From Bacteroidota bacterium (GTDB lineage: Bacteria; Bacteroidota; Ignavibacteria; Ignavibacteriales; Melioribacteraceae), in contig JAEWUC010000005.1 of NCBI GenBank assembly GCA_023397505.1, positions 1 through 64,000 on the forward strand: a DNA stretch of 64,000 bases, in the 5' to 3' direction. Each line of letters begins with the position of its first letter. The stretch's first letter is position 1. The notes under the pieces are model-generated. The model was not told the origin of the DNA. It saw only the letters and a program-made list of their open reading frames with translations, and did no database searches. A program made the position numbers and the translations under genes. Positions 34,989 through 43,388 of this stretch are shown here, in pieces.

Positions 34989-35705
34989 CTAATTAGAAGT
35001 ATTGTTTTCCATTTCGTTTACAATCGAAAAAATTAGATTGCATTTCATTTTAATAACATCCCAATCTGCCTTCCCTTCGGATATCATTGTTTCAATTTCG
35101 TCACCGATGGTTGTTAATTGCGGATATCTTATAGAACCGCCTGCGCCTTTGATCTCGTGAGCTACTGCTTTTATAAGATCTTCGTTTCGGGATTCGAGAC
35201 CGTTTATTAAAAATCTTCTTTTCTGCGCAAAACTATTTATAAAATGTTTTCTTAATTGCTGAATAAGATCGTTTGTTTCCAATTCATTGAACTTAGAATT
35301 TTTTTCAAGGAAACCAACTTTATCCTTACCGAGCAGTTCAATCATATTTTTAACAATAACTTCTTTTTTAAGCGGCTTGGAAATTATTCGATCAGCGCCG
35401 GCTTCAATTACAGTTATTACATTGCTTCTATTTGTATTGCCGCTGATAATTATAACCGGAATGCTTTTTAACGAGTCGATCATTTTAAGTATCTGAAGCA
35501 TTTTAACGCCGTCAACGTTCGGCATCATTAAATCCAGAAAAATGATATCGGGTTTGTGTTCAATAGATTTTTGAATTCCTTCCATCCCGTCGTCGCAAGT
35601 AATAACATCAAAACGATGCTCTTCAAAAAAGGTTTTGAGTGCATGTCTTATAACATTCGAGTCGTCAACGATAAGCACTTTAATATTTCGTTTATTTGTT
35701 TCCAC
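34989..35705 (-). CDS. Response regulator-HPt protein
   Basis: 238 residues. Receiver at 8-125 with Asp58 in Phe-Leu-Asp-Leu-Met-Met-Pro and Lys110 in Ile-Ile-Ser-Lys-Pro-Leu. C-terminal HPt domain at about 145-235 with phospho-His183 in Ala-His-Glu-Ile-Lys-Gly-Ala-Gly-Gly. It can both receive and pass on phosphate, so it is a phosphorelay component and not a DNA-binding regulator. It lies between the csrA gene, which it abuts with no gap, and the second motA, so it is likely to act on motility. Confidence 0.92.
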   Translation of the reverse strand: METNKRNIKVLIVDDSNVIRHALKTFFEEHRFDVITCDDGMEGIQKSIEHKPDIIFLDLMMPNVDGVKMLQILKMIDSLKSIPVIIISGNTNRSNVITVIEAGADRIISKPLKKEVIVKNMIELLGKDKVGFLEKNSKFNELETNDLIQQLRKHFINSFAQKRRFLINGLESRNEDLIKAVAHEIKGAGGSIRYPQLTTIGDEIETMISEGKADWDVIKMKCNLIFSIVNEMENNTSN

Positions 35706-35945
35706 TTATTTGCGCACTTTATTGATTTTAAGAGATGAAACGTTTTGCATAGTTTCTTTGCTTCGCTCGGTAGCTTCAATTACGTTTTCTTTAACTTTTT
35801 CAAAAATTTCACTTCTGTAAACTTCCACGCTTTTCGGCGCTTCAATTCCGATTTTAACCTGGTTTTCGGCTATACTCAATATTTTTATTGTTATATCCGA
35901 ACCGATTTTTATTTCTTCATCAATTTTTCTTTTTAGAATAAGCAT
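35706..35945 (-). CDS. csrA: Carbon storage regulator CsrA
   Basis: 79 residues. Canonical N-terminus Met-Leu-Ile-Leu-x-Arg-Lys, followed by Ile-Lys-Ile-Gly-Ser-Asp-Ile-Thr-Ile and Val-Lys-Ile-Gly-Ile-Glu-Ala-Pro-Lys-Ser-Val-Glu-Val-Tyr-Arg. CsrA is an RNA-binding protein that usually binds GGA motifs near ribosome binding sites. It is slightly longer than the 61-residue E. coli form, with a C-terminal Lys/Ser-rich extension. In flagellated bacteria with FliW, CsrA controls flagellin translation; fliW lies directly upstream. Confidence 0.95.
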   Translation of the reverse strand: MLILKRKIDEEIKIGSDITIKILSIAENQVKIGIEAPKSVEVYRSEIFEKVKENVIEATERSKETMQNVSSLKINKVRK

Positions 35946-35952
35946 GTCTGCC

Positions 35953-36336
35953 TCACTCTTCTACGAAAAGTTTATAGTCGATCACGAAATTATCTTCGTC
36001 TAAAATAGTTTGATGACCCGCTTTGTTGTTTTGATCGATATAAATCGGCGCCTTCATATTAACCGTAACTTTAAGAGGGTCGGGGTTAAATGTAACAACG
36101 CCGAAACCTTCGTGCAAATCCTTTTGTGGAAAAGTTTCATCTATAAGTCGTAAGGCAATTAACGGGAATGCTATTTCCGGCTGTTCAACCGAATTCAGCC
36201 AATGAAACAGTCCGTCCTCCGTTTGGATTAGCAGGTGTTTTTTGAGGTTTTCAAAACCAAATATTCCCGTAGGGAAATTAATAACCGAGTTTTCTTCAAA
36301 CTCGATTTCACCAAATTGATATGTTGTTATTTTCAT
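35953..36336 (-). CDS. fliW: Flagellar assembly factor FliW
   Basis: 127 residues, slightly shorter than typical FliW. Phe-Pro-Thr-Gly-Ile-Phe-Gly-Phe-Glu-Asn-Leu-Lys near residue 21 and Val-Thr-Val-Asn-Met-Lys-Ala-Pro-Ile near 89 are family hallmarks. FliW binds flagellin and CsrA, releasing flagellin mRNA from CsrA repression when flagellin is used up. Its position seven bases before csrA supports this partner switch. The flagellin gene itself is not in the window. Confidence 0.94.
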   Translation of the reverse strand: MKITTYQFGEIEFEENSVINFPTGIFGFENLKKHLLIQTEDGLFHWLNSVEQPEIAFPLIALRLIDETFPQKDLHEGFGVVTFNPDPLKVTVNMKAPIYIDQNNKAGHQTILDEDNFVIDYKLFVEE

Positions 36337-36343
36337 ATTTATT

Positions 36344-37165
36344 CTACTTTATTATTACAATGTCTACTCTTCTGTTTTTTGCTCTTCCTTCCAAAGTAGT
36401 GTTTTCGGCAATAGGATTATATTCAGCGTAACCGACAACAGTTACTTTTTCGGGATTAAGCTTTTGATCATTTATCAAAAAATATGCTGTACTCAACGCA
36501 CGCGCAACAGATAAATGCCAATTTGACGGATATAAACCCGACGAAATAGGAATATTATCCGTGTGGCCTTCAACTCTAATATCGTTCGGTAATTCGCGTA
36601 AAATAGTTGCAAGCTCACCGAGCACAAGTTTCGAAGTATTATTTATATCCGCTTTGCCCGATGGAAAAAGAATGTTCTCCAAAATATGTATTGTAATTCC
36701 TCTTTCATTTTCTTCGAGCGAAACAGATTTCGAATAATTGTGCTGAATAATTACATCATTCAACTTTGCTTTCAAGTTATCAATTCCGGACGAAATTACT
36801 TTCATGTTTGCTGAGTTCAAAGCTCCCGGACTAATTGATTCCGTTTTACTTCCAAAAACATTTTCCATTGCGGAAATCATTTTTGAATATTTATTCAAAT
36901 CTACATTTGAAATTGCATAAAGTATGATAAATAATCCAAGTAAAAGAGTAATAAGATCGGCATATGTAATCAGATACCTATCTTTATCGGCTTCTTCGTG
37001 GAACAGGTTGTCTTCTTCTTTTAAATACCTGCCATTACCAGCTGCTCTTTTTGAGGAAGCATGCTTATTAGCCTTGCCCGTAAAATCGAGGGAATTTCTC
37101 CGCTCTGCAGTGCTAATACTCCCTCCAAAGATATTTCCATCATATGTCTTTCTTCCAAGTGACAT
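36344..37165 (-). CDS. motB: Flagellar stator protein MotB, first copy; start uncertain
   Basis: Up to 273 residues. The membrane helix with ion-binding Asp70 (Ile-Thr-Tyr-Ala-Asp-Leu-Ile-Thr-Leu-Leu) and the C-terminal OmpA-like domain (Val-Glu-Gly-His-Thr-Asp-Asn) identify MotB. The only conventional start is ATG 37165, 145 bases inside motA, giving an unusually long 69-residue tail before the Asp. Between there and the conserved helix no ATG, GTG or TTG exists in frame; the nearest candidate is a CTG shortly after the motA stop. The protein is otherwise intact. This pair resembles the Bacillus-type stators. Confidence 0.9.
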   Translation of the reverse strand: MSLGRKTYDGNIFGGSISTAERRNSLDFTGKANKHASSKRAAGNGRYLKEEDNLFHEEADKDRYLITYADLITLLLGLFIILYAISNVDLNKYSKMISAMENVFGSKTESISPGALNSANMKVISSGIDNLKAKLNDVIIQHNYSKSVSLEENERGITIHILENILFPSGKADINNTSKLVLGELATILRELPNDIRVEGHTDNIPISSGLYPSNWHLSVARALSTAYFLINDQKLNPEKVTVVGYAEYNPIAENTTLEGRAKNRRVDIVIIK

Positions 37166-37800
37166 TGTTTTAATCTATCGCCTATCGGCAGCCAAAATAA
37201 ATTTGCGGATAAAACTCCCCACAAAGTTGCTATGAATGCGGTGGCAATGTTTTTTATTAAAAGATTCGGGTCAGAACCCGCGTTTGCTAATGTCATTATC
37301 AATGCCATAACGGTACCAAGAATTCCCATTGTCGGCGCGTACCCGCCCATCTTGCTGAAAATAAAAATTTTAGAACTATGGCGGTCCTGCATTGCTTTCA
37401 TTTCTAAAAGTGCAAGGTTTTCCAAAACATCACTATCTGTACCGTCAACTGCAAATCTTACTATCTTTTGCGTAAAAGGATATTCAAATGAATCAATTTC
37501 TTTTTCTATCGAAAGCAAACCTTCTTTACGCGCTTTGACAGATAATCTAAAATAATTTTCAATCAACCTATGTAGATTGTATGATTTTGGGAAATAGGCA
37601 AGTTTAATTAAGTGAAAAATATTTTTGACCTGCTCGAAACCGAAGCCGATAATAACCGCAGCAAATGTTCCGCCGAAAACAATAATTAAAGGTGCTGCGA
37701 GAAACAAACTGCGTAATGAGCCTCCCTCAATTAAAAATGCCCCGAATATGGATAGCATTCCAAGTATAAATCCGTTTACACTTCCAATCTTTTTTATCAT
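37021..37800 (-). CDS. motA: Flagellar stator protein MotA, first copy
   Basis: 259 residues with four membrane helices (about 8-25, 31-52, 150-170, 183-205) and the conserved Gly-Gly-Tyr-Ala-Pro-Thr-Met-Gly-Ile-Leu-Gly-Thr-Val block. It is shorter than the other MotA here and resembles the PomA/MotP/Bacillus MotA group. It forms the stator with the overlapping motB. The start overlaps the end of flgL by four bases. Confidence 0.93.
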   Translation of the reverse strand: MIKKIGSVNGFILGMLSIFGAFLIEGGSLRSLFLAAPLIIVFGGTFAAVIIGFGFEQVKNIFHLIKLAYFPKSYNLHRLIENYFRLSVKARKEGLLSIEKEIDSFEYPFTQKIVRFAVDGTDSDVLENLALLEMKAMQDRHSSKIFIFSKMGGYAPTMGILGTVMALIMTLANAGSDPNLLIKNIATAFIATLWGVLSANLFWLPIGDRLKQCHLEERHMMEISLEGVLALQSGEIPSILRARLISMLPQKEQLVMAGI

Positions 37801-39047
37801 ATATAATCAACAAGGGATTTCGGTAAAATCATTGCGGACATTTTGTAAGAAAGCTGAAGCATATAATCTTGATTTTGCAAATCAATAATAGCTTCTGCAA
37901 CATCCACCTCGTTTTCTTTTGCCGCAAGATTAATTAATAATTCTTTTTGATTGTTCAGTAATTCTTCAGTGTTGCTTAACTGGTTTAAAGTATTACCCGC
38001 ACTGGCAAGTTTATCAAGAATGTGAAGATTAAAATCGTTTATTACTTTTTTATCTTCTGTCGTAGGCTTAATTCCGTTTCTTAAATTGTTGCGCAGAGTA
38101 ATCAAGAAATTAAATATGTCGCGCTTTTGATTAGCTTCGAATGTAAACGCTTCTGCCGTGGCGCCTTCTTTTGTACCAAGAAAATCAATGGTAAAGTCAA
38201 TGTTATCCGAAGTTGAAACAACACGCAGTGTTTTATTTTCCGAACCGTTTATAGTTGCTATCTTTCCGGTAGTTGCGTTAAAAATAACTTCCGACGCAGA
38301 AGGTGAAGTGTAAACAGTAGTTGCGCCATCCATAATATTGTAAGTTAAATCGTAAGTATTAGCCGCGGTTTTGGTATAAGTTAAATTCAAATCGAACTCA
38401 TTGCCTTGAGAATCGTAAACTTTTGTAGTGGCGTTTACAGTTCCACCCATAGCCGTTGCCGAATCAATCGTTCCGTTTTGCTTAATTATTGTTCCGAAAA
38501 GTTCTGTGCCGGTAACATTCAATGTTTGAGTTGTGGTTGAATTTATTTTTACTTTTTGTTTACCGGAATTGTCGGCAACTAAAAGAGAAACCGAATTGCC
38601 GTCGCTGCTTAAGCCGTAAGGATTACTTGAATAATCTGTTCCGCCAAAAACATATTTACCGCTGAACTCGTTGTTGGCATTTGATAAAATTGAATTTAAA
38701 ATTGAATCTATCTTATCAGCATATGCCGACATTGCTTCATTTTTCGATTCATCGCTAACTTCGGTAAGCATAATAAGTGCATCTGAAATTTGGCTTTGAA
38801 TTGATTCCATCGCATTTATTGATTCCTGTACAAATGTCTTTGATTCCTGTACATTGGAAATAAATGTTTCGGCATCGGCAACTTTTTTATTTATCGATAA
38901 TAGCTTTGCAATACCAACAGGTGAATCCGAAGGAGCCAAGATTTTTTGCTGCGTGGAAATATGCTTATTCAGATTAGATATTTTGTTTTTAATATCGTTA
39001 ATGCTGTTTAGATAATTTTTACTCATCATTGCGTCGGATATTCTCAT
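37797..39047 (-). CDS. flgL: Hook-filament junction protein FlgL with extra hook-like domain
   Basis: 416 residues, about 100 more than E. coli FlgL. The N-terminus (Met-Arg-Ile-Ser-Asp-Ala-Met-Met) and the C-terminal coiled coil (Leu-x-Tyr-Lys-Met-Ser-Ala) are flagellin-like and mark FlgL. Residues about 203-292 do not fit: Val-Tyr-Asp-Ser-Gln-Gly-Asn-Glu-Phe-Asp-Leu-Asn-Leu-Thr-Tyr, then Val-Ile-Phe-Asn-Ala-Thr-Thr-Gly-Lys-Ile, the signature of the FlgE D2 (FlaE) hook domain. FlgL joins the hook to the filament outside the cell. It overlaps motA by four bases and follows flgK closely. Confidence 0.93.
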   Translation of the reverse strand: MRISDAMMSKNYLNSINDIKNKISNLNKHISTQQKILAPSDSPVGIAKLLSINKKVADAETFISNVQESKTFVQESINAMESIQSQISDALIMLTEVSDESKNEAMSAYADKIDSILNSILSNANNEFSGKYVFGGTDYSSNPYGLSSDGNSVSLLVADNSGKQKVKINSTTTQTLNVTGTELFGTIIKQNGTIDSATAMGGTVNATTKVYDSQGNEFDLNLTYTKTAANTYDLTYNIMDGATTVYTSPSASEVIFNATTGKIATINGSENKTLRVVSTSDNIDFTIDFLGTKEGATAEAFTFEANQKRDIFNFLITLRNNLRNGIKPTTEDKKVINDFNLHILDKLASAGNTLNQLSNTEELLNNQKELLINLAAKENEVDVAEAIIDLQNQDYMLQLSYKMSAMILPKSLVDYI

Positions 39048-39050
39048 AGC

Positions 39051-40409
39051 TTACACCATATTTATTAGTGTTTCAATCATTTCGTCTGCTACTTGTATTA
39101 CTTTTGCTGAAGCTTGATATGCTCGTTGAAAGATTAGAATATTTGTCATCTCTTCATCTACCGAAACACCTGAATAGGAAGCTTTTTGCGATTGCAGTTG
39201 ATCAAGCACAAGTTTATTTGAATCCATTAAACCGTCAACCGTAACCTTATCATTTCCAATTTTACTTATTAGACTCGCATATTTTTCGGAGAACGAAAGT
39301 CCATCTATAATTTTTTTATCGGCAAGTTCACCGAGTTTGATAGCAATTTCGCTGTTACCTGCCGTCCCGTCTGCAGATACAGCTATTAAACGCGGGTCAG
39401 CAACAAGATCTTCATTAATCTTTAAAATGCCGTTTTCGTATCCGTCAAAAAACTTTATGTTACTTCGTAAAGGATCAGTATATGTATAACCGGTTTGATG
39501 TATTGCATTAACAGATTCAACAAGCTTATTTACAATTGAATTTAATTCGTTTGTATACGACGGAATTGTGTTGTTATAAATTTCCGCAAGTGCGTTAATT
39601 TCTCCGCCCGTCATCTTAGCGGTTTTTTGATCCAAAGCTGAAATTAATTTTAACTTATCTTGATCAACCGAGAAACCGAACTCAACCGCGTATGAAGCGT
39701 CGACCGCAAATACTCCTCCGATAGAAACGTTAGCAATATTATTTGTGTCGTGAGAAACGCTGATATTTACAATTTTACTTAAGTCGTCAATAGCTTTATC
39801 TCTTTGGTCCAATAAATCGTTGGGATCATCGCCGATAGAAGTGGCTTCAAAAATACGTGCATTAAATGATTGAATACTTTTTAAAAGTTTATTTATGTTC
39901 GATACTTGTTCCCTGAAATCATTAACCATATCCGATCTTACAATATCAAGATCGCTGTTCAATCCTTGTACTTTAGTAGCAATATTTTGGGCAGCATTTA
40001 TAACACTATTTCTTAATGGAATTGAATTCGGAGTAGCAGAAAGTTCATGCCACGAATTAAAGAATTTATCCAGAACGCCAGATAAACCAAGTTCGCCGGG
40101 TTCGGCAAATACCTGCTCTACCTGCGAAAGTATCGTAGATTGTTTTTCCTGATCGGAATATTTTTGATTGTAATTAATTATTTGTCTATCGAGAAGCATA
40201 TCTCTTGCACGGGATATTTGTGAAATCTTAACCCCGGTTCCCCACATAAAACCATTAACTTTTTCAGGTACATCGCTTACCAGTTCAACGCGTTGGCGCG
40301 AATAATCCGGATTGGAAGCATTGGATATATTATGCGATGTTAAATCCAACGCACGCTGGTAAATAGCCAAGCTTCTTCGCGATATGTCAAATACTCTGCT
40401 TATCGACAT
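39051..40409 (-). CDS. flgK: Hook-associated protein FlgK
   Basis: 452 residues. N-terminus has the rod/hook-type motif Ser-His-Asn-Ile-Ser-Asn-Ala-Ser-Asn-Pro-Asp-Tyr-Ser-Arg-Gln-Arg, and the C-terminus the FlgK block Val-Ser-Val-Asp-Glu-Glu-Met-Thr-Asn-Ile-Leu-Ile-Phe-Gln-Arg-Ala-Tyr-Gln-Ala. Compared with E. coli (547 residues) the central part is short. FlgK is exported through the flagellar tube and forms the first junction ring. It lies between flgN, its chaperone, and flgL, in the usual order. Confidence 0.95.
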   Translation of the reverse strand: MSISRVFDISRRSLAIYQRALDLTSHNISNASNPDYSRQRVELVSDVPEKVNGFMWGTGVKISQISRARDMLLDRQIINYNQKYSDQEKQSTILSQVEQVFAEPGELGLSGVLDKFFNSWHELSATPNSIPLRNSVINAAQNIATKVQGLNSDLDIVRSDMVNDFREQVSNINKLLKSIQSFNARIFEATSIGDDPNDLLDQRDKAIDDLSKIVNISVSHDTNNIANVSIGGVFAVDASYAVEFGFSVDQDKLKLISALDQKTAKMTGGEINALAEIYNNTIPSYTNELNSIVNKLVESVNAIHQTGYTYTDPLRSNIKFFDGYENGILKINEDLVADPRLIAVSADGTAGNSEIAIKLGELADKKIIDGLSFSEKYASLISKIGNDKVTVDGLMDSNKLVLDQLQSQKASYSGVSVDEEMTNILIFQRAYQASAKVIQVADEMIETLINMV

Positions 40410-40864
40410 TATACTTTTCTATCCAATATAGCTTTATGTTTGTTTGCAAAGAGTTCGTTAATTAATGAACGGTTAAATGAACGTGCTTGTTCGGTCAAAT
40501 ACCTGTTTTGCAAATTCAACAAGTTAACATTCCCAAGCAGAACACCAAGCGTATTATTCCTTTGCAGAAGTTCTTCGTAAAGATTGTTTTCAATTTTACC
40601 GTATGCTGCCGATAGAAAATCACCGAACTTATTACTATTTATATTAAGAGATAATTCCTTCGATACTGCATCCAAAACATTAACTCTTTTTTTATGTATT
40701 GTTTGAAGTTCCGCAATAAATCTTTCTTCGTCTTTAACGGCGGACTCGATTCGTTCAAAACTGTTCTCAATAAGAGCCCTTTGTTTTTTGAATGCGGCTT
40801 CCCTCAATTGATCCAAAACGGAAAGCAGTTCATCCATTATTTCCAATAATTCATTCTTTTTCAT
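40409..40864 (-). CDS. flgN: Flagellar export chaperone FlgN
   Basis: 151 residues, all helical, with the FlgN-type coiled-coil pattern: an N-terminal helix (Leu-Leu-Glu-Ile-Met-Asp-Glu-Leu-Leu), a Glu-Glu-Arg-Phe-Ile block near 46, and a C-terminal amphipathic helix (Asn-Leu-Leu-Asn-Leu-Gln-Asn-Arg-Tyr-Leu) that binds FlgK and FlgL. Its place directly before flgK, with the genes sharing one base, supports this. Anti-sigma FlgM, often encoded beside flgN, is not seen in the window. Confidence 0.88.
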   Translation of the reverse strand: MKKNELLEIMDELLSVLDQLREAAFKKQRALIENSFERIESAVKDEERFIAELQTIHKKRVNVLDAVSKELSLNINSNKFGDFLSAAYGKIENNLYEELLQRNNTLGVLLGNVNLLNLQNRYLTEQARSFNRSLINELFANKHKAILDRKV

Positions 40865-40867
40865 TTT

Positions 40868-41701
40868 TTAACCGTTGAAATAATTTAAGTAACCTTTAAT
40901 TCGAGTAATGTAATTTTTTGTTTCTTCAAATGGCGGTACTCCGTTATGTTTATTAACAGCGCCGGGTCCCGCGTTATATGCCGCTAAAGAAAGTTCCAAA
41001 TCCCCATCATATTGTCGAAGCATTTTGGATAAATATTTAGCCCCGCCCATTATATTTTGCTGGGGATCAAAAGAATTTTCCACGCCTAATTCATTGGCGG
41101 TGGAATCCATCAATTGCATTAAACCTTTAGCGCCAGCCGATGAAACTGCTTTTGAATTTGCGGCCGATTCGGCAAGTATTACCGATTTAAGAATTTTTTC
41201 ATCAACACCAAATTCATTTGATGCTTTGTTGATAATACTATCGAAATAATCCAAACGTTTTAACGATTCATAAGACGGTTTAATGTTGTTTACTTTTTCA
41301 GTATCAATTTTATAATCAATTTTTTCCGGCGATACTTGTTTTGATTTATCCAATGAATTTAAACTTTCATAAAAAATTGCAGGGTCCAACTCTTCATTTG
41401 TCATTTTCTGATAAAGCATCTGCGCGATTCCAACGCCTTTGCCCTTGGTCATTTGTTTTGCAAGTTCTGTCTCAAATACAGTATCAAGAACATCACCGCC
41501 GTAGCTTTCATCGCCGAACATTCCCTCGGTTGTTTTGGTCATGCTTTTAATCATCATGCCTGTCATAAGCGATTCAAAATCTTTCGCGGTTTTAGCAATT
41601 TTTAATTTCTGTTCTGGCGATAAATTTCTTTTTACCGAGGTAGCAGAAATATGCTTTTCCGGATTCGTTATTTTAAGTGTTACTTCGCTCATGTTGCTCA
41701 C
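40868..41701 (-). CDS. flgJ: FlgJ-type rod-binding protein fused to a lytic transglycosylase
   Basis: 277 residues. Residues about 30-100 are the rod-binding domain (Phe-Glu-Ser-Leu-Met-Thr-Gly-Met-Met, then Glu-Thr-Glu-Leu-Ala-Lys-Gln-Met). Residues about 155-275 form an SLT-type lytic transglycosylase with catalytic Glu178 in Ile-Leu-Ala-Glu-Ser, Gly-Ala-Lys-Gly-Leu-Met-Gln-Leu and Ala-Tyr-Asn-Ala-Gly-Pro-Gly. In E. coli the second FlgJ domain is instead a GH73 glucosaminidase. The product should open peptidoglycan for the growing rod. It overlaps flgI by four bases. Confidence 0.93.
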   Translation of the reverse strand: MSNMSEVTLKITNPEKHISATSVKRNLSPEQKLKIAKTAKDFESLMTGMMIKSMTKTTEGMFGDESYGGDVLDTVFETELAKQMTKGKGVGIAQMLYQKMTNEELDPAIFYESLNSLDKSKQVSPEKIDYKIDTEKVNNIKPSYESLKRLDYFDSIINKASNEFGVDEKILKSVILAESAANSKAVSSAGAKGLMQLMDSTANELGVENSFDPQQNIMGGAKYLSKMLRQYDGDLELSLAAYNAGPGAVNKHNGVPPFEETKNYITRIKGYLNYFNG

Positions 41702-42801
41702 ATAATAATTAATTCGGCCATTAATGCGCCGGCTTCTTTTAATGCCTGGAAAATTGCGATGATATCCTTCGGCGCAACTTTTAATGAATTTAACGCAGCT
41801 GCTACTTCCTGAACATTTGAAGCCTTTTCAATAGCAATCGTTTTTGTAGAATCTTGTTGAGCATAAGGAATTAAGTTATTAAATATTTCCGTAGTACCTC
41901 TCGAAAAGGCACCCGGTTGAGATATAATCGGGTTAGATCTAATTGTAATGTTCAAACTTCCGTGCGTAATTGAAACCGGTTGAATAACAACATTGCTGCC
42001 GGAAACTACCGTACCGGTTCTTTCGTTAAGAACAACTTTTGCTTCAATATCTGTGTCAACTGTCAGCGCCTCAAGCTCCGCTAAAAAACTAACAACGTCT
42101 TCGGCTCTTTCCTGCGGAATTTGAACCGATACTTCGGAAGCGTCAAGTGCCTTAGCAATGCTGTTCCCGAATTTCGTATTTATAGCATTAGAAACATTAT
42201 TGGATGTTTGCATATCCGGGTCTTTAAGAAAAATTCTTATATCCTGGGCATATTCTGTGCTTTGTTGAATTGGAGTTCTAATAATGCCGCCGTAAGGTAT
42301 TCTACCTGCAAGTGCATGATTTTTTACAATTCTATTTCCGGTTGGAGTTGAATAATCGTATCCGCCGATTGAAATTGGTCCTTGTGCAAAACCATAAACC
42401 GTACCGTTCATTCCTGAAATCGGCGTCATCAATAATGTACCGCCGTTCAAACTTTTTGCATCGCCCATAGACGAAACGATAACATCGAATTTGGAACCTG
42501 GTTTTAAGTATGAATTAAGAGTTGCGGTAACCATTACGGCCGCGACGTTTTTAGTTTTTAAATCCGTCTGCGGAACTGTAATTCCAAACCTTTTTAGCAT
42601 ACTTGTAATTGATTGAATTGTAAATTCCGATCTATAAGTATCTCCCGTTCCGGCTAATCCAACAATCAATCCGTATCCGATAACCTGTTCGGAAAATTCT
42701 CCTTCGAGGAAAGCTATATCTTTAATTCTTTGCGCCTTAGTTTGAATTGAAGCAAAGAATACTATTGCAAGAATTATTAGAAATACTTTTTTGTTAAACA
42801 T
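41698..42801 (-). CDS. flgI: Flagellar P-ring protein FlgI
   Basis: 367 residues, normal for FlgI. Signal peptide (cut near Thr-Lys-Ala-Gln), then Leu-Val-Gly-Leu-Ala-Gly-Thr-Gly-Asp near 46, Gly-Gly-Thr-Leu-Leu-Met-Thr-Pro-Ile near 118, and a C-terminus that ends with Ala-Leu-Met-Ala-Glu-Leu-Ile-Ile-Met. It forms the periplasmic P-ring around the rod. It lies between flgH and flgJ, the usual ring order, and ends inside the flgJ start. Confidence 0.96.
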   Translation of the reverse strand: MFNKKVFLIILAIVFFASIQTKAQRIKDIAFLEGEFSEQVIGYGLIVGLAGTGDTYRSEFTIQSITSMLKRFGITVPQTDLKTKNVAAVMVTATLNSYLKPGSKFDVIVSSMGDAKSLNGGTLLMTPISGMNGTVYGFAQGPISIGGYDYSTPTGNRIVKNHALAGRIPYGGIIRTPIQQSTEYAQDIRIFLKDPDMQTSNNVSNAINTKFGNSIAKALDASEVSVQIPQERAEDVVSFLAELEALTVDTDIEAKVVLNERTGTVVSGSNVVIQPVSITHGSLNITIRSNPIISQPGAFSRGTTEIFNNLIPYAQQDSTKTIAIEKASNVQEVAAALNSLKVAPKDIIAIFQALKEAGALMAELIIM

Positions 42802-42809
42802 AAATCACC

Positions 42810-43385
42810 TTAAAATAACCAGTGAAACAATTTCGTTAACCAGCCCGGTTTCTGTGCGCTGTCTATCAACCCATTTCCTTCCATTGTAATTTCAGCTTCT
42901 GAAATATTGTACGACAACACTGAATTATCAGCGTTTATATCCGAAGAACGAACGACACCTTTAATATAGATTAACTGCTCTTCGCCGTTGATAGAAATTT
43001 TTCGGCTTCCTTTAATCATCAAATTTCCGTTCGCTAAAACAGAATCGATTGTTGCGCTGACCTTTGTTCTTATCATTCCGGTTGTACGTGTTGAACCTGC
43101 TCCTCTAAAATCATTACCGGTTCCCAGAGTTAAATCGACATTTGGAATATTGCTTGTACCGACCGCACCGCTTGCGCCGAGCGATAAATCACTTGATCTG
43201 CTCGATGAAGTCTGCGCGTCGTTTGAAGCTTGAGATGCTTCAACAACAATTATAGTAATAGCATCGCCGACTCTGCTCGCTTTTTGATCAGAGAAAAGAG
43301 AGCTGAACGAATTCTGCCGCATATCCTGTCCAAATGTTTGAACAGATATAATTGTAATTATTGCTAAAATTATTTTCGATTTCAT
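42810..43385 (-). CDS. flgH: Flagellar L-ring protein FlgH, without lipobox cysteine
   Basis: 191 residues. After the signal peptide comes Leu-Phe-Ser-Asp-Gln-Lys-Ala-Ser-Arg-Val-Gly-Asp-Ala-Ile-Thr-Ile, then Asn-Gly-Asn-Leu-Met-Ile-Lys-Gly-Ser-Arg and Ile-Lys-Gly-Val-Val-Arg, which are FlgH hallmarks. E. coli FlgH is a lipoprotein; here the signal cleavage region (Gln-Thr-Phe-Gly-Gln-Asp) has no cysteine, so the protein is not lipidated. It forms the outer-membrane L-ring. It follows flgA by three bases. Confidence 0.94.
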   Translation of the reverse strand: MKSKIILAIITIISVQTFGQDMRQNSFSSLFSDQKASRVGDAITIIVVEASQASNDAQTSSSRSSDLSLGASGAVGTSNIPNVDLTLGTGNDFRGAGSTRTTGMIRTKVSATIDSVLANGNLMIKGSRKISINGEEQLIYIKGVVRSSDINADNSVLSYNISEAEITMEGNGLIDSAQKPGWLTKLFHWLF

Positions 43386-43388
43386 ATT

